A stretch of DNA of 64,000 nucleotides from an uncultured Litoreibacter sp. (GTDB lineage Bacteria; Pseudomonadota; Alphaproteobacteria; Rhodobacterales; Rhodobacteraceae). The first letter of the stretch is position 1. The number at the start of each line of letters is the position of its first letter. The position numbers were made by a program, and so were the translations under genes. Shown in pieces: positions 39,489-48,011 of the stretch. A model generated the notes under the pieces. It had not been told where the DNA came from. It made no database searches and saw only the letters and a list, made by a program, of their open reading frames with translations. The stretch spans positions 744,001 through 808,000 of the forward strand of contig CANLOU010000003.1 in NCBI GenBank assembly GCA_947492995.1, given 5' to 3'.

Positions 39489-40277
39489 ATGCGCTGCCAC
39501 GCTCTTCTTTTTGCTGCCCTTTTTGCGGCTGCCCCCGTGTTCGGGGAAGGATCCTCGACCACCCTGTCGAGTGCGCCTGACGTCGTTGTTCTGACCCCCG
39601 GGCCAGACGCGGTGCGTCCGGTGCCGCGCCCGGATTATCTGCCGCGCGCGCGGTGGGATTTTCGGTCCGACGGCCATCTTTGGACCCGCGCCACCATGTC
39701 AGCGCTGCAGGGGCATGGGCGTCCGCTGATTGAACTGGTGCCCGCCGACATTGCGGATTGGTGCCCTGCTTACCCCGAGAACGGCCCTGAGAAGCGGGCC
39801 GCGTTTTGGAACGGGTTCATTTCGGCCTTGGTCAAGCATGAAAGCACCTACAAGCCCCGCGCCGTGGGGGGAGGCGGCAAATGGTATGGGTTGACCCAGA
39901 TCCTGCCGGCCACGGCGCGGGGCTACAAATGCCGGGTTGGCACCGGCGCGGCGCTGAAACACGGGCCGTCAAACCTGAGCTGCGCCGTGCGCATCATGGC
40001 GTTCACCGTGAACCGCGACGGGGTTGTGGCCAAGAAGAACGGGCGGCTGGCGGGGGTTTCTGCCGATTGGGGCCCTATGCACAGCCGCAAGAAGCGCGCC
40101 GATATGGCGGCCTATACCAAGCGGCAGAAATACTGCCGCTTGTTGTCCTCGGTGAAACCGATCCCGCGGCCAGCGTCGATTGAAGCGATGCGGCCTTTGG
40201 TGGACCGGTTGAGCGGTATTAAGCCAGTGGAACGGCCCGCACGTGCGCGGGTGGCGCTGATTTCGGCATCTGACTAG
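39489..40277 (+). CDS. Lytic transglycosylase (SLT-domain) protein
   Basis: Signal peptide; ISALVKHESTYKPRAVGGGGKWYGLTQILPATARGY. Confidence 0.82.
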   Translation: MRCHALLFAALFAAAPVFGEGSSTTLSSAPDVVVLTPGPDAVRPVPRPDYLPRARWDFRSDGHLWTRATMSALQGHGRPLIELVPADIADWCPAYPENGPEKRAAFWNGFISALVKHESTYKPRAVGGGGKWYGLTQILPATARGYKCRVGTGAALKHGPSNLSCAVRIMAFTVNRDGVVAKKNGRLAGVSADWGPMHSRKKRADMAAYTKRQKYCRLLSSVKPIPRPASIEAMRPLVDRLSGIKPVERPARARVALISASD

Positions 40278-40283
40278 CTTCGT

Positions 40284-41543
40284 CTAGGCCGATGGGTCGG
40301 ACACTGTGACGCCGTCGGGGGTAACGCTGACAATCGCGCCAACTTCCAGTTCATTTTGATACGCTGGTGCCAGGGCTTTTAGGAATGACCGCACTCCTGT
40401 AGGCCACGCCCGCTGGCAATAGGCGCGGACATGCTTGCGCATCAGCGGGGCCAAGCCCGCCTTGATCTCCTGCATGGCCTTATCGTCCTTATTCGGGAAG
40501 AGCCCTGAGAACGCGCCTTCAGGTACGGCTCCGCGATTGGCATCGTAGAAGAGCCGCAAAGTGGTCAGCGGATCGGAGCCCGTCCGGTCCAGCAACGTGT
40601 CCAGCCCGTTGAGATAGCGGGGGACATCTACATGATGCGCTATGTCTTCTTGGTGGGTCAGCCCGTGTGATATGACCAGAAAATAGGCGGCATCGCCCAT
40701 CTCGACGTCAAGCCGGGTGGCCAGCCGGTCGGCCTCGGAGGCCAAAAATTCTGCATCGCCAAACCACCGGTCGAGGCAATGAAACGCGTGCCTGCGGTAT
40801 GCGCGCGGGTCGGTTGGATCGAGATCGACCCAGTCATCTATCGTGTCTTGCAGCCGGTCCGCCCCATTTTCTAGTCCGATATTAAGCAGGTACTGCACCT
40901 CCGCCAAGAACGGGGAGTTGTAAGCCACCGGATCAAAGCGCGTCACCAAATTGCGCGCCTCCGCGTAGTGTTCATTCATGGTCGCCCATTCACCAGCGGC
41001 CACAGTGTTGGCGGCGTCACTGCCGCGCGCGGCCCAACCACAATCGAGATGTAATCGGCCTAGAAACGCCGCCAATGCATAGTTGTCAGGGTCCCCGTCT
41101 AGCGTGGCTTTGAGTGTGGCCATCACGGCAACTGGGATACCGAATGCATATTCCTCGTTGCAATAAAGCGGTGCTTCGTAGAACTCGCAGATCGTCCAGC
41201 GCAGTTGATCGAGCACCACATTTAGATGGCGTTCTCCATCCGTGAAGGCCGGCCGAGATTGGTCAAGCTCTTCGATCCAAGCGGCGATTGCGGTCCAGTC
41301 CTGCGCTTCCGCCAAGGCTTTCGCGCGGTCTTGAAGGGCATCCACCGCCGCTTCACGTGCTTGGGGCGTGATGTCTTCGACGACCAGATGCTTCAAAAGA
41401 TAGTCGTCGGTAAAGAGCGTGTTGCGCTTGCTTGTCATGTGGCGCGCAATCGCGCCGGGGAGCCGGCCGGCCATGACCAGGCCAACGAGCGGTAGGGCAG
41501 CCAGACCGAGGGCCATCATCGGAAAAGTGCGCAATGCGGGCAT
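40284..41543 (-). CDS. Hypothetical membrane-anchored protein
   Basis: 419 aa ORF, N-terminal TM, helical repeat-like body. Confidence 0.65.
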   Translation of the reverse strand: MPALRTFPMMALGLAALPLVGLVMAGRLPGAIARHMTSKRNTLFTDDYLLKHLVVEDITPQAREAAVDALQDRAKALAEAQDWTAIAAWIEELDQSRPAFTDGERHLNVVLDQLRWTICEFYEAPLYCNEEYAFGIPVAVMATLKATLDGDPDNYALAAFLGRLHLDCGWAARGSDAANTVAAGEWATMNEHYAEARNLVTRFDPVAYNSPFLAEVQYLLNIGLENGADRLQDTIDDWVDLDPTDPRAYRRHAFHCLDRWFGDAEFLASEADRLATRLDVEMGDAAYFLVISHGLTHQEDIAHHVDVPRYLNGLDTLLDRTGSDPLTTLRLFYDANRGAVPEGAFSGLFPNKDDKAMQEIKAGLAPLMRKHVRAYCQRAWPTGVRSFLKALAPAYQNELEVGAIVSVTPDGVTVSDPSA

Positions 41544-41623
41544 GAAATGCTCCTTGTTAAATCAAGGGCATGGTGATCATGGATTTTGGCTATGTCGTGG
41601 CAGGTCTTGGGCGTTCTTTGGGT

Positions 41624-42376
41624 TTACCGCCCGCCTGAAACATCAACGGAGGTGCCGGTGATGTAGCTGGCCCCTTCGCCAAGCAGGAAAAGGATGGCGT
41701 GGGCGCATTCCTCGGCGTCGCCGGGGCGTTTCATGGGCACTTGGTCTGCGAGGTCATCGCAGCGGTCGGGCAAGCCGCCCTTGGCGTGGATGGCGGTCTC
41801 GATCAGGCCGGGGCGGATGGCCACGACGCGGATGCCTTCAGGCGCGACCTCGTCGCTGAGACCTTTGGTGAAGATGTCGATGCCGGCCTTCGTGGCGGCG
41901 TAGTCCACATATTGCCCGCCCGAGCCCAGCCGCGCGGCGGCGGAGCCGGTGTTGACGATGACGCCGCCATCGCCGCCATAGGCGGTCGACATGCGCAGCA
42001 CGGCTTCCTTGGCGACCAGCATCGGCGCGATGAGGTTCACGTCGACCATGCGGCGGAGCCGGTCATAGGACATCTCGTCCACGCGTTGAGGCTTGTCGAC
42101 GATCCCCGCATTGTTGACCAATGCGTCGAGCTGCGGGAAGGCGGCGTCGAATTCGGTGAAGATGCGCGTCACGTCTTCGGGGTTGGCCAGGTCGCCTTGC
42201 AGCAGGTGGGTGATGGCGCCTTCTTGTTCACACATCTGGGCCACCAACTGGGCGCCTTTCAAATCGGAGTTGTAGTGGATGCCCACGTCGTAGCCATGTT
42301 TGGACGCAAGAACGGCGGTGGCCGCCCCGATGCCGGAGGAGGCCCCGGTGATGAGGATTGATTTCTTGCGTGCCAT
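41624..42376 (-). CDS. SDR-family oxidoreductase
   Basis: ILITGASSGIGAATAVLASKHGYDVGIHYNSD; NNAG; YAATKAG. Confidence 0.93.
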   Translation of the reverse strand: MARKKSILITGASSGIGAATAVLASKHGYDVGIHYNSDLKGAQLVAQMCEQEGAITHLLQGDLANPEDVTRIFTEFDAAFPQLDALVNNAGIVDKPQRVDEMSYDRLRRMVDVNLIAPMLVAKEAVLRMSTAYGGDGGVIVNTGSAAARLGSGGQYVDYAATKAGIDIFTKGLSDEVAPEGIRVVAIRPGLIETAIHAKGGLPDRCDDLADQVPMKRPGDAEECAHAILFLLGEGASYITGTSVDVSGGR

Positions 42377-42388
42377 ATCTGCGGTGCC

Positions 42389-42919
42389 TCAGCTGATTTT
42401 GAATGCGGTCTGGATGTCTTCGAGCGCGGAGTGTTGTTTGGAGTTCATCGGGCCTTCGGCCTCGTTCAGGATCGTCTTCAGAATGGACATCAGCGGCGTG
42501 AAGGACCCCGCTTTGTCGAGCTTGTAGAGCTTGCGCGCCATGCGGTCGATGCCTTCCTGCGCGCCGTTGCATTGGGTCATCATCCAGCGGCCCAGCACCG
42601 CGATCTCGGCGGCGTCTTTGACGTTGAGGCCCAGCTCGGATTGTAGGCCGCGGATCATCGCGTCCTTTTCCTCCTGCGTCGGGTAGTCGTCGAGCTCAAG
42701 AAAGGACACCACGATGCCGGCGATGGCGATGTTGGGGTCCTCGATGTCCTCGACCGGGTGGCGGTTGTGGTTGCGGCGGAACCCGAAGCGGCGGGCGGCG
42801 GCGCGGATGTCGTTGGCAACGTCGAGAATTTCATGGGCGGTGTCGGCGGCGTTGCGCGCGCGCCAGACCCAGACGCCGATGGCGGTGATCGCGCCGAGGA
42901 TGGTGAGAAGAAGGGGCAT
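42389..42919 (-). CDS. Hypothetical TerB-like membrane-anchored protein
   Basis: MPLLLTILGAITAIGVWVWRARNAADTAHEILDVANDIRAAARRFGFRRN... Confidence 0.6.
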   Translation of the reverse strand: MPLLLTILGAITAIGVWVWRARNAADTAHEILDVANDIRAAARRFGFRRNHNRHPVEDIEDPNIAIAGIVVSFLELDDYPTQEEKDAMIRGLQSELGLNVKDAAEIAVLGRWMMTQCNGAQEGIDRMARKLYKLDKAGSFTPLMSILKTILNEAEGPMNSKQHSALEDIQTAFKIS

Positions 42920-43071
42920 CGCTAAGAACTCGCTTGGTTTGACTGGGCTTAAACAGGTCGAGTTTGGCGGATTTATGGCGGTCAGGGCAAGTTTTTTAGC
43001 AGAGCGACGCATGCGTCGGATTGGCTAAGCCTTTGAAATTGCAAGGATTGGCCTGCGTTGTTAGGGAAATA

Positions 43072-43884
43072 TTAATTTGGTGTCGTGGGTGGGTGAGATG
43101 TTCCGGTCTCGTAGGGGCAGATCTGTTCCATCTGCAGGGTTACGTCCGCTCCCTGCAGCGAGAGCACGCCCAGGGCGGGGGCCTCGGCGGCGGGCGCAAA
43201 GCTGGACCAGTCCCAATCGGGGACCGGCGGAGGGGCCTGATAGAGCACCGAGCGCATGGTCGAAAACCCGATGCCGCGGATCACGCCGGTGATCGGGCGG
43301 TGGACATGACCGATGCACAGATACCTCACGCATTCATAGCGGGCCACGAGGTCGAGCAGGCTCTCGCCGTCTTCCATCCGGTCGCTGTCCTGCATGGGCA
43401 ATCCCAAGGCCATGGGCGGGTGGTGCATAACGAGCGTGACGGGCGTGTCGCCCGCGTCGCGGAGGGTCTTGTCCAACCAAGCACGGCGGGACGGGCACAT
43501 CTCCCCCGCATCCGCGCCTGCTTTGAGCGTGTCTAGGCAGACCAGCAGCCCGCCCTCCACGGCCACCTGATATTGGATGAAATCAGCCATGCAGGTGGCG
43601 GGCAGGGGCAGCGTTTCGCGCAACAGCGCGCGGTTGTCATGGTTGCCGACCATGGGCAGAACGGGGACGCAGAGCGTCGCCAAGATGGCTTGCAACGCCT
43701 GATAATCCGCGCGGGTGCCGCGATTGACCATGTCGCCTGAAATGACGCAGGCCTGCGCGTCGCTGTGGTGGGTGTTGACGTGATCCACCGCAGCCTGCAG
43801 CCGGACGCGTGGGTCGTGGCCCAGCACATCGCCTTGATGGGTGAAATGCGGGTCGGACATCCAGATGATTTTGGGTGACGTCAT
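43072..43884 (-). CDS. Metallophosphoesterase (cAMP phosphodiesterase-like)
   Basis: IIWMSDPHFTHQGDVLGHDPR, ISGDMVNRG, VGNHDN, MHHPP, IGHVHRP. Confidence 0.88.
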   Translation of the reverse strand: MTSPKIIWMSDPHFTHQGDVLGHDPRVRLQAAVDHVNTHHSDAQACVISGDMVNRGTRADYQALQAILATLCVPVLPMVGNHDNRALLRETLPLPATCMADFIQYQVAVEGGLLVCLDTLKAGADAGEMCPSRRAWLDKTLRDAGDTPVTLVMHHPPMALGLPMQDSDRMEDGESLLDLVARYECVRYLCIGHVHRPITGVIRGIGFSTMRSVLYQAPPPVPDWDWSSFAPAAEAPALGVLSLQGADVTLQMEQICPYETGTSHPPTTPN

Positions 43885-43895
43885 TTTGGCGGCCT

Positions 43896-44090
43896 TCATG
43901 CCTGTTGCGAGATCGGGGAGAGGTCTGGTGCCACGAATGCCGCCCTCGCGGCGTCTGAAAAGAGCGTCGCTTTGGAAAAATGGGACAGCATGTCATCTTC
44001 GGCGAGAAACGCCTTGCAAGAGTAGGTCGCGCCCGCGCACTGCATCAAGTGGCGGCACGCTTCGTCCGTGGCACTGGTGCGGCTGCGCAA
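43896..44090 (-). CDS. Hypothetical small protein
   Basis: 64-aa ORF in the same orientation, ending at the start region of the phosphoesterase. Confidence 0.4.
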   Translation of the reverse strand: MRSRTSATDEACRHLMQCAGATYSCKAFLAEDDMLSHFSKATLFSDAARAAFVAPDLSPISQQA

Positions 44091-44132
44091 TGAAGAGCTC
44101 CTTTCGGGATCTGTCTTGGGTGGGGGGCTTGC

Positions 44133-44462
44133 TTATTCAGCCAGTAGGGCGGCCTCGATGGTGTCGTCCCAGCCCAGATGCCACGTCTCGCCCGCGCGGA
44201 TGACGGGGCGGGCCATGACTTTGGGTTGGGCCGCGATCTGCGCCTCGGCCTCGGAGTTTTTCAGCCAAGTGTTGAGCGCGCGGTAGTCGTTGGTGGTGGT
44301 GTCCACCAGATTGTCGCCGAATTCGGCGATTAGCATGGCCAGCTCGTCCTCGGACAGCGGCTCGGCACGGACATCGCGGAAAGTGACGGTATGGCCCGCG
44401 CCCTCAAGCGTTTTGCGGGCGCGGTTGCATTGGGCGCAGGTGGTCAGGCCGTAGATCATCAT
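44133..44462 (-). CDS. ArsC/Spx-family protein
   Basis: MIYGLTTCAQCNRARKTLEGAGHTVTFRDVRAEPLSEDELAML. Confidence 0.85.
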   Translation of the reverse strand: MMIYGLTTCAQCNRARKTLEGAGHTVTFRDVRAEPLSEDELAMLIAEFGDNLVDTTTNDYRALNTWLKNSEAEAQIAAQPKVMARPVIRAGETWHLGWDDTIEAALLAE

Positions 44463-44948
44463 GGGGCGCGGGCTTTCTGTTGGGTCCGTGTTACGGGCTT
44501 TCTGCCTGAAAACGGGGGCGGTGGCCATTTTTATTGGTGGGGTGGCTCTGGTCTGGCCCGTCGACGGGCAACCGGCTTTCGGGGGAAAACCGGCGCTTCA
44601 TGCGCTGGGGCGGGAGGAGGACGCGGTGGCGATGTTGCGGGAGATGGCTGCGGGGTAGCTGCGGTAGATGGGTTTGGGCGCGCTGCGACTGTCTGCTTGG
44701 AGCCCAGATGACCCTCATCAACGCGATTACCGCTGCCCGGTTAACAGGCCGCAGGCCCCGGGCATCGCCAGACCGTCCGACAGGGCTGGCGATTTGGTGG
44801 GCTGGGCGCTACGCATGTCTGGAAGATGACTTTGCTACCATAAAGCGCTGTCGAATGAGTCTTTGGGTCGCCATCCTGCGGTCTGGCCATGCCCTTCAAA
44901 TCAAACAGCAGGTTTCGACAAAGCTCTGCTCTGAGCCCGTAGCGGGAA

Positions 44949-45041
44949 AAGGCCGTTCGAACGGCCTTGTGCGCACGAATTGCAATTCGTGCTCAAAAAC
45001 GTCTTCGAAGACGTTTGCCCTAATCCGCTTCGAAGCGGATT
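44949..45041. repeat. Array of four perfect 20-bp palindromes
   Basis: AAGGCCGTTCGAACGGCCTT (44949), GCACGAATTGCAATTCGTGC (44973), AAACGTCTTCGAAGACGTTT (44997), AATCCGCTTCGAAGCGGATT (45022); spacing 24/24/25 bp. Confidence 0.9.
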
Positions 45042-45090
45042 TTTCCAGACCCGAACGACCGCTTCGTCCGCATAGCGGACTTCCAACCCT

Positions 45091-47655
45091 CTAAGCCCCC
45101 AAGATCCGCGTCACCATCTCGGTCGTGTCGCGGCTCAACCCCCCGGTGGCTTTGATCCGCTCCAGCGCTTCGCGCATTTGGCCTTGGCGGTCGGCGTCAT
45201 AGCGTTTCCATGTGTCGAACACCGACGACATGCGGGCGGTGGTTTGCGGGTTCATAGCGTCCAGCGCGATCAGCGCGTCGGCCATGACGCGGTAGCCCTC
45301 GCCGGACGGGTCGTGGAAGCCCGCCGCATTGGCGCCAAGCGCGCCGTAGACCGCGCGGAAGCGGTTGGGATTGGTCATGGTGAAATCGGGATGCTGGCTC
45401 ATCTCCACCGCCTTGGGGGCGGCGCGGTCGAGCTTGGCGTGGCCCACCTGCATGCCGAACCATTTGTCCATCACCAGCCGGTCGTCCTTCCATTGCTCAT
45501 AGAAGGCCTGGTTTTCCGCCTCGCCCTTCTCGGCGCGCAACAGGCAGCCGAGGGCAGCCAATTGCTGGGTCATGTTGTCGGCGCTGGCATATTGCTTGGC
45601 GGCCTGCGTGCCGCCATCGAGGCGGGACAGCATGGACAGCGCGGCGTTGCCCCATGCGCGTTTGTCGGCGTCCTCGATGCGCGGAGAATACGGTCCGGTG
45701 ACCTGCATCTCAGTATAGATGCGGGGCAGCAGGTCCTGCATCGCCTCGCTGATTGTGTGGTTGAGCGTCTGGCCGGTGAGAAAGATTTTGGTGGGGTCGG
45801 GCGTCATGCCGCCATCGACCAGCGCCTGCTGGATGTCGTCATTGGAGGGGCCGGAGAAGCAGAAGGCCTTGAAGCCCGGGTCCAGCGTGTCGTCGCGGGC
45901 CACGGCGATGAGCCCGTCGAGATAGGCTTGGTCCGGCGTCGCGTCCTCGGTCACCATGCGGACCATGACGTCGCGGGCAAGGGCGCGGCCTGCCTCCCAT
46001 TTGTTGAACGGGTCGGTGTCATGGGCCAAGAGGAACGCGCGTTCCGCGTTGGTCTGGTCACGCTCCAGAATGATCGGCGCGGAGAAGCCGCGGTTGATGG
46101 AGGGGACAGGTTTTTCGGCGAGGCCCGTGAAGCGGAACTTGTGGACCTCGTCCGTGACCTCGCAGATTTTGGTGGGGTGGATTTCTTCGCCCTGTTCGTT
46201 CAGCAGCCCCACGGCGATGGGGATGACGCGCGGGTCCTTGGTGTCCTGGCCGGGCGTCGGCGGCGTGGATTGGGTGAAGGTCAGGGAGTAGGTGCCGTCT
46301 TGGAACGCCTCGTCCACCTTAACGCGCGGGGTGCCGGCCTGTTGGTACCACAGTTTGAACTGGGTGAGGTCGCGGCCCGTTGTGTCTTCAAAGCACTTCA
46401 GCCAGTCCTCGATGGTGCAGGCCTGGCCGTCATGGCGGGTGAAGTAGAGGTCGCAGCCCTTGTAATAGGCCTCGTCGCCGATCAGCGTCTTCAGCATGCC
46501 GATGACCTCGGCGCCTTTCTCATAGACGGTGGCGGTGTAGAAATTGTTGATCTCCACGAAACTTTCGGGGCGCACGGGGTGGGCCAGCGGGCCGTTGTCT
46601 TCGCGGAACTGGCGGGCGCGCAGCTGCATGACGTCGGCGATGCGTTCCACAGCGTGGCCGCGCGTGTCGCCGGAGAATTGCTGGTCGCGGAAGACGGTCA
46701 GGCCTTCTTTGAGGCACAGCTGGAACCAGTCGCGGCAGGTGATGCGGTTGCCGGTCCAATTGTGGAAATACTCATGCGCGATGATCGTCTCGATCCGGTG
46801 GAAATTGCCGTCGGTGGAGGTGTCGGGCGAGGCGAGGACGGCGGACGAGTTGAAGATGTTCAGCCCCTTGTTTTCCATCGCGCCCATGTTGAAATCATCC
46901 ACGGCCACGATGTTGAACAGGTCCAGATCATATTCGCGGCCATAGACGTCCTCGTCCCATTTCATGGAGCGTTTGAGCGCGTCCATGCCGAAGGAGGTTT
47001 TGTGCAGGTCGCCGTCGCGCACGTAGATGTTGAGGTCCACCTCGCGGCCCGATTTGGTGGTGAATGTGTCGTGCAGGTTGACCAGATCGCCCGCGACCAG
47101 CGCAAAGAGATAGGCGGGTTTGGGGTGCGGGTCGTGCCATTTTGCGACCCCGTTTGCATCTGTGCCCAGATCGTTGCCGTTGGACAGTTTGACCGGCTCA
47201 TCGCCTTCGATTGTGACGGTGAACACAGCCATTACGTCGGGGCGGTCGGGGTAGTAGGTGATTTTGCGAAAGCCCTCGGCCTCGCATTGGGTGCAATACA
47301 TGCCGTTTGACATGTAGAGGCCTTCCAGCGCGGTGTTGGTGGACGGCGAGATTTCCACTTCGCATTCAAAGAGAAACGGCGCGTCGGGGGCTTGGGCGGT
47401 CAAGCCCAGATCGGTCAGCTTGGCATCCGCGTCCTGCCCGTCGATGGTGGCGGAGATCAGTTTGAGCTGCTCGCCATGCAGATAGAATGTCCGGTCTTTC
47501 GTGTCCGGGTTCGGACGGAAGGCGATTTTGGAGAGCACCCGCGTGGCGGTTGGGTGCAGCTTGAAGGTCAGCTGGACCGTGTCGACCAGATAGGCGGGGG
47601 GTGTGTAGTCGCTGAGAAAGATTTCCAGAGGGGCGGCGGGGGAGGCGTCTTTCAT
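45091..47655 (-). CDS. pepN: Aminopeptidase N (M1 family)
   Basis: GAMENKGLNIFN, HEYFHNWTGNRITCRDWFQLCLKEG. Confidence 0.97.
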   Translation of the reverse strand: MKDASPAAPLEIFLSDYTPPAYLVDTVQLTFKLHPTATRVLSKIAFRPNPDTKDRTFYLHGEQLKLISATIDGQDADAKLTDLGLTAQAPDAPFLFECEVEISPSTNTALEGLYMSNGMYCTQCEAEGFRKITYYPDRPDVMAVFTVTIEGDEPVKLSNGNDLGTDANGVAKWHDPHPKPAYLFALVAGDLVNLHDTFTTKSGREVDLNIYVRDGDLHKTSFGMDALKRSMKWDEDVYGREYDLDLFNIVAVDDFNMGAMENKGLNIFNSSAVLASPDTSTDGNFHRIETIIAHEYFHNWTGNRITCRDWFQLCLKEGLTVFRDQQFSGDTRGHAVERIADVMQLRARQFREDNGPLAHPVRPESFVEINNFYTATVYEKGAEVIGMLKTLIGDEAYYKGCDLYFTRHDGQACTIEDWLKCFEDTTGRDLTQFKLWYQQAGTPRVKVDEAFQDGTYSLTFTQSTPPTPGQDTKDPRVIPIAVGLLNEQGEEIHPTKICEVTDEVHKFRFTGLAEKPVPSINRGFSAPIILERDQTNAERAFLLAHDTDPFNKWEAGRALARDVMVRMVTEDATPDQAYLDGLIAVARDDTLDPGFKAFCFSGPSNDDIQQALVDGGMTPDPTKIFLTGQTLNHTISEAMQDLLPRIYTEMQVTGPYSPRIEDADKRAWGNAALSMLSRLDGGTQAAKQYASADNMTQQLAALGCLLRAEKGEAENQAFYEQWKDDRLVMDKWFGMQVGHAKLDRAAPKAVEMSQHPDFTMTNPNRFRAVYGALGANAAGFHDPSGEGYRVMADALIALDAMNPQTTARMSSVFDTWKRYDADRQGQMREALERIKATGGLSRDTTEMVTRILGA

Positions 47656-47773
47656 ATGGGGCTCGACTTTTTGGGATCCAGATACATCTGAGAGGGTATG
47701 TTCCCGATAAGGCGCGCACAACTGTCAAAACAGCGCCGGGCAACATATTGGAGATATAGAAAGGAACCTGACA

Positions 47774-47974
47774 ATGTCTGCACCAGACACAAACACCGAG
47801 ACCCAAAAACGCCGTCACGCAGGGCCTTTAGCCGGTATGAAGCTGGTTGTTGTCTTCGCGCTTGTGCTGCTTGCCGCGCTGATTGGCTGGACGGTCTACA
47901 AAGGCGGAGAACCCACCGGTGCCGACACGCAAGTCGATGGTCGGACGGGCGCTGAAACCGCTGTGACCGAATAG
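47774..47974 (+). CDS. Small single-TM hypothetical protein
   Basis: MSAPDTNTETQKRRHAGPLAGMKLVVVFALVLLAALIGWTVYKGGE... Confidence 0.55.
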   Translation: MSAPDTNTETQKRRHAGPLAGMKLVVVFALVLLAALIGWTVYKGGEPTGADTQVDGRTGAETAVTE

Positions 47975-48011
47975 GACTGGCGGGGGCGCCTCTGAGGGCT
48001 ACCTCGACCTT

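Noticed and set aside
44461-44658. 65-aa + strand ORF divergent from the ArsC-like gene
   Set aside because: Has a hydrophobic segment but overlaps the ArsC 5' end and lacks support; left uncalled
44534-45094. 186-aa + strand ORF through the palindrome array
   Set aside because: Runs through four palindromes; no protein-like features or clear start signal
45178-47310. 710-aa ORF on + strand opposite pepN
   Set aside because: Shadow ORF of a high-GC gene; the - strand encodes a clear M1 aminopeptidase with all motifs
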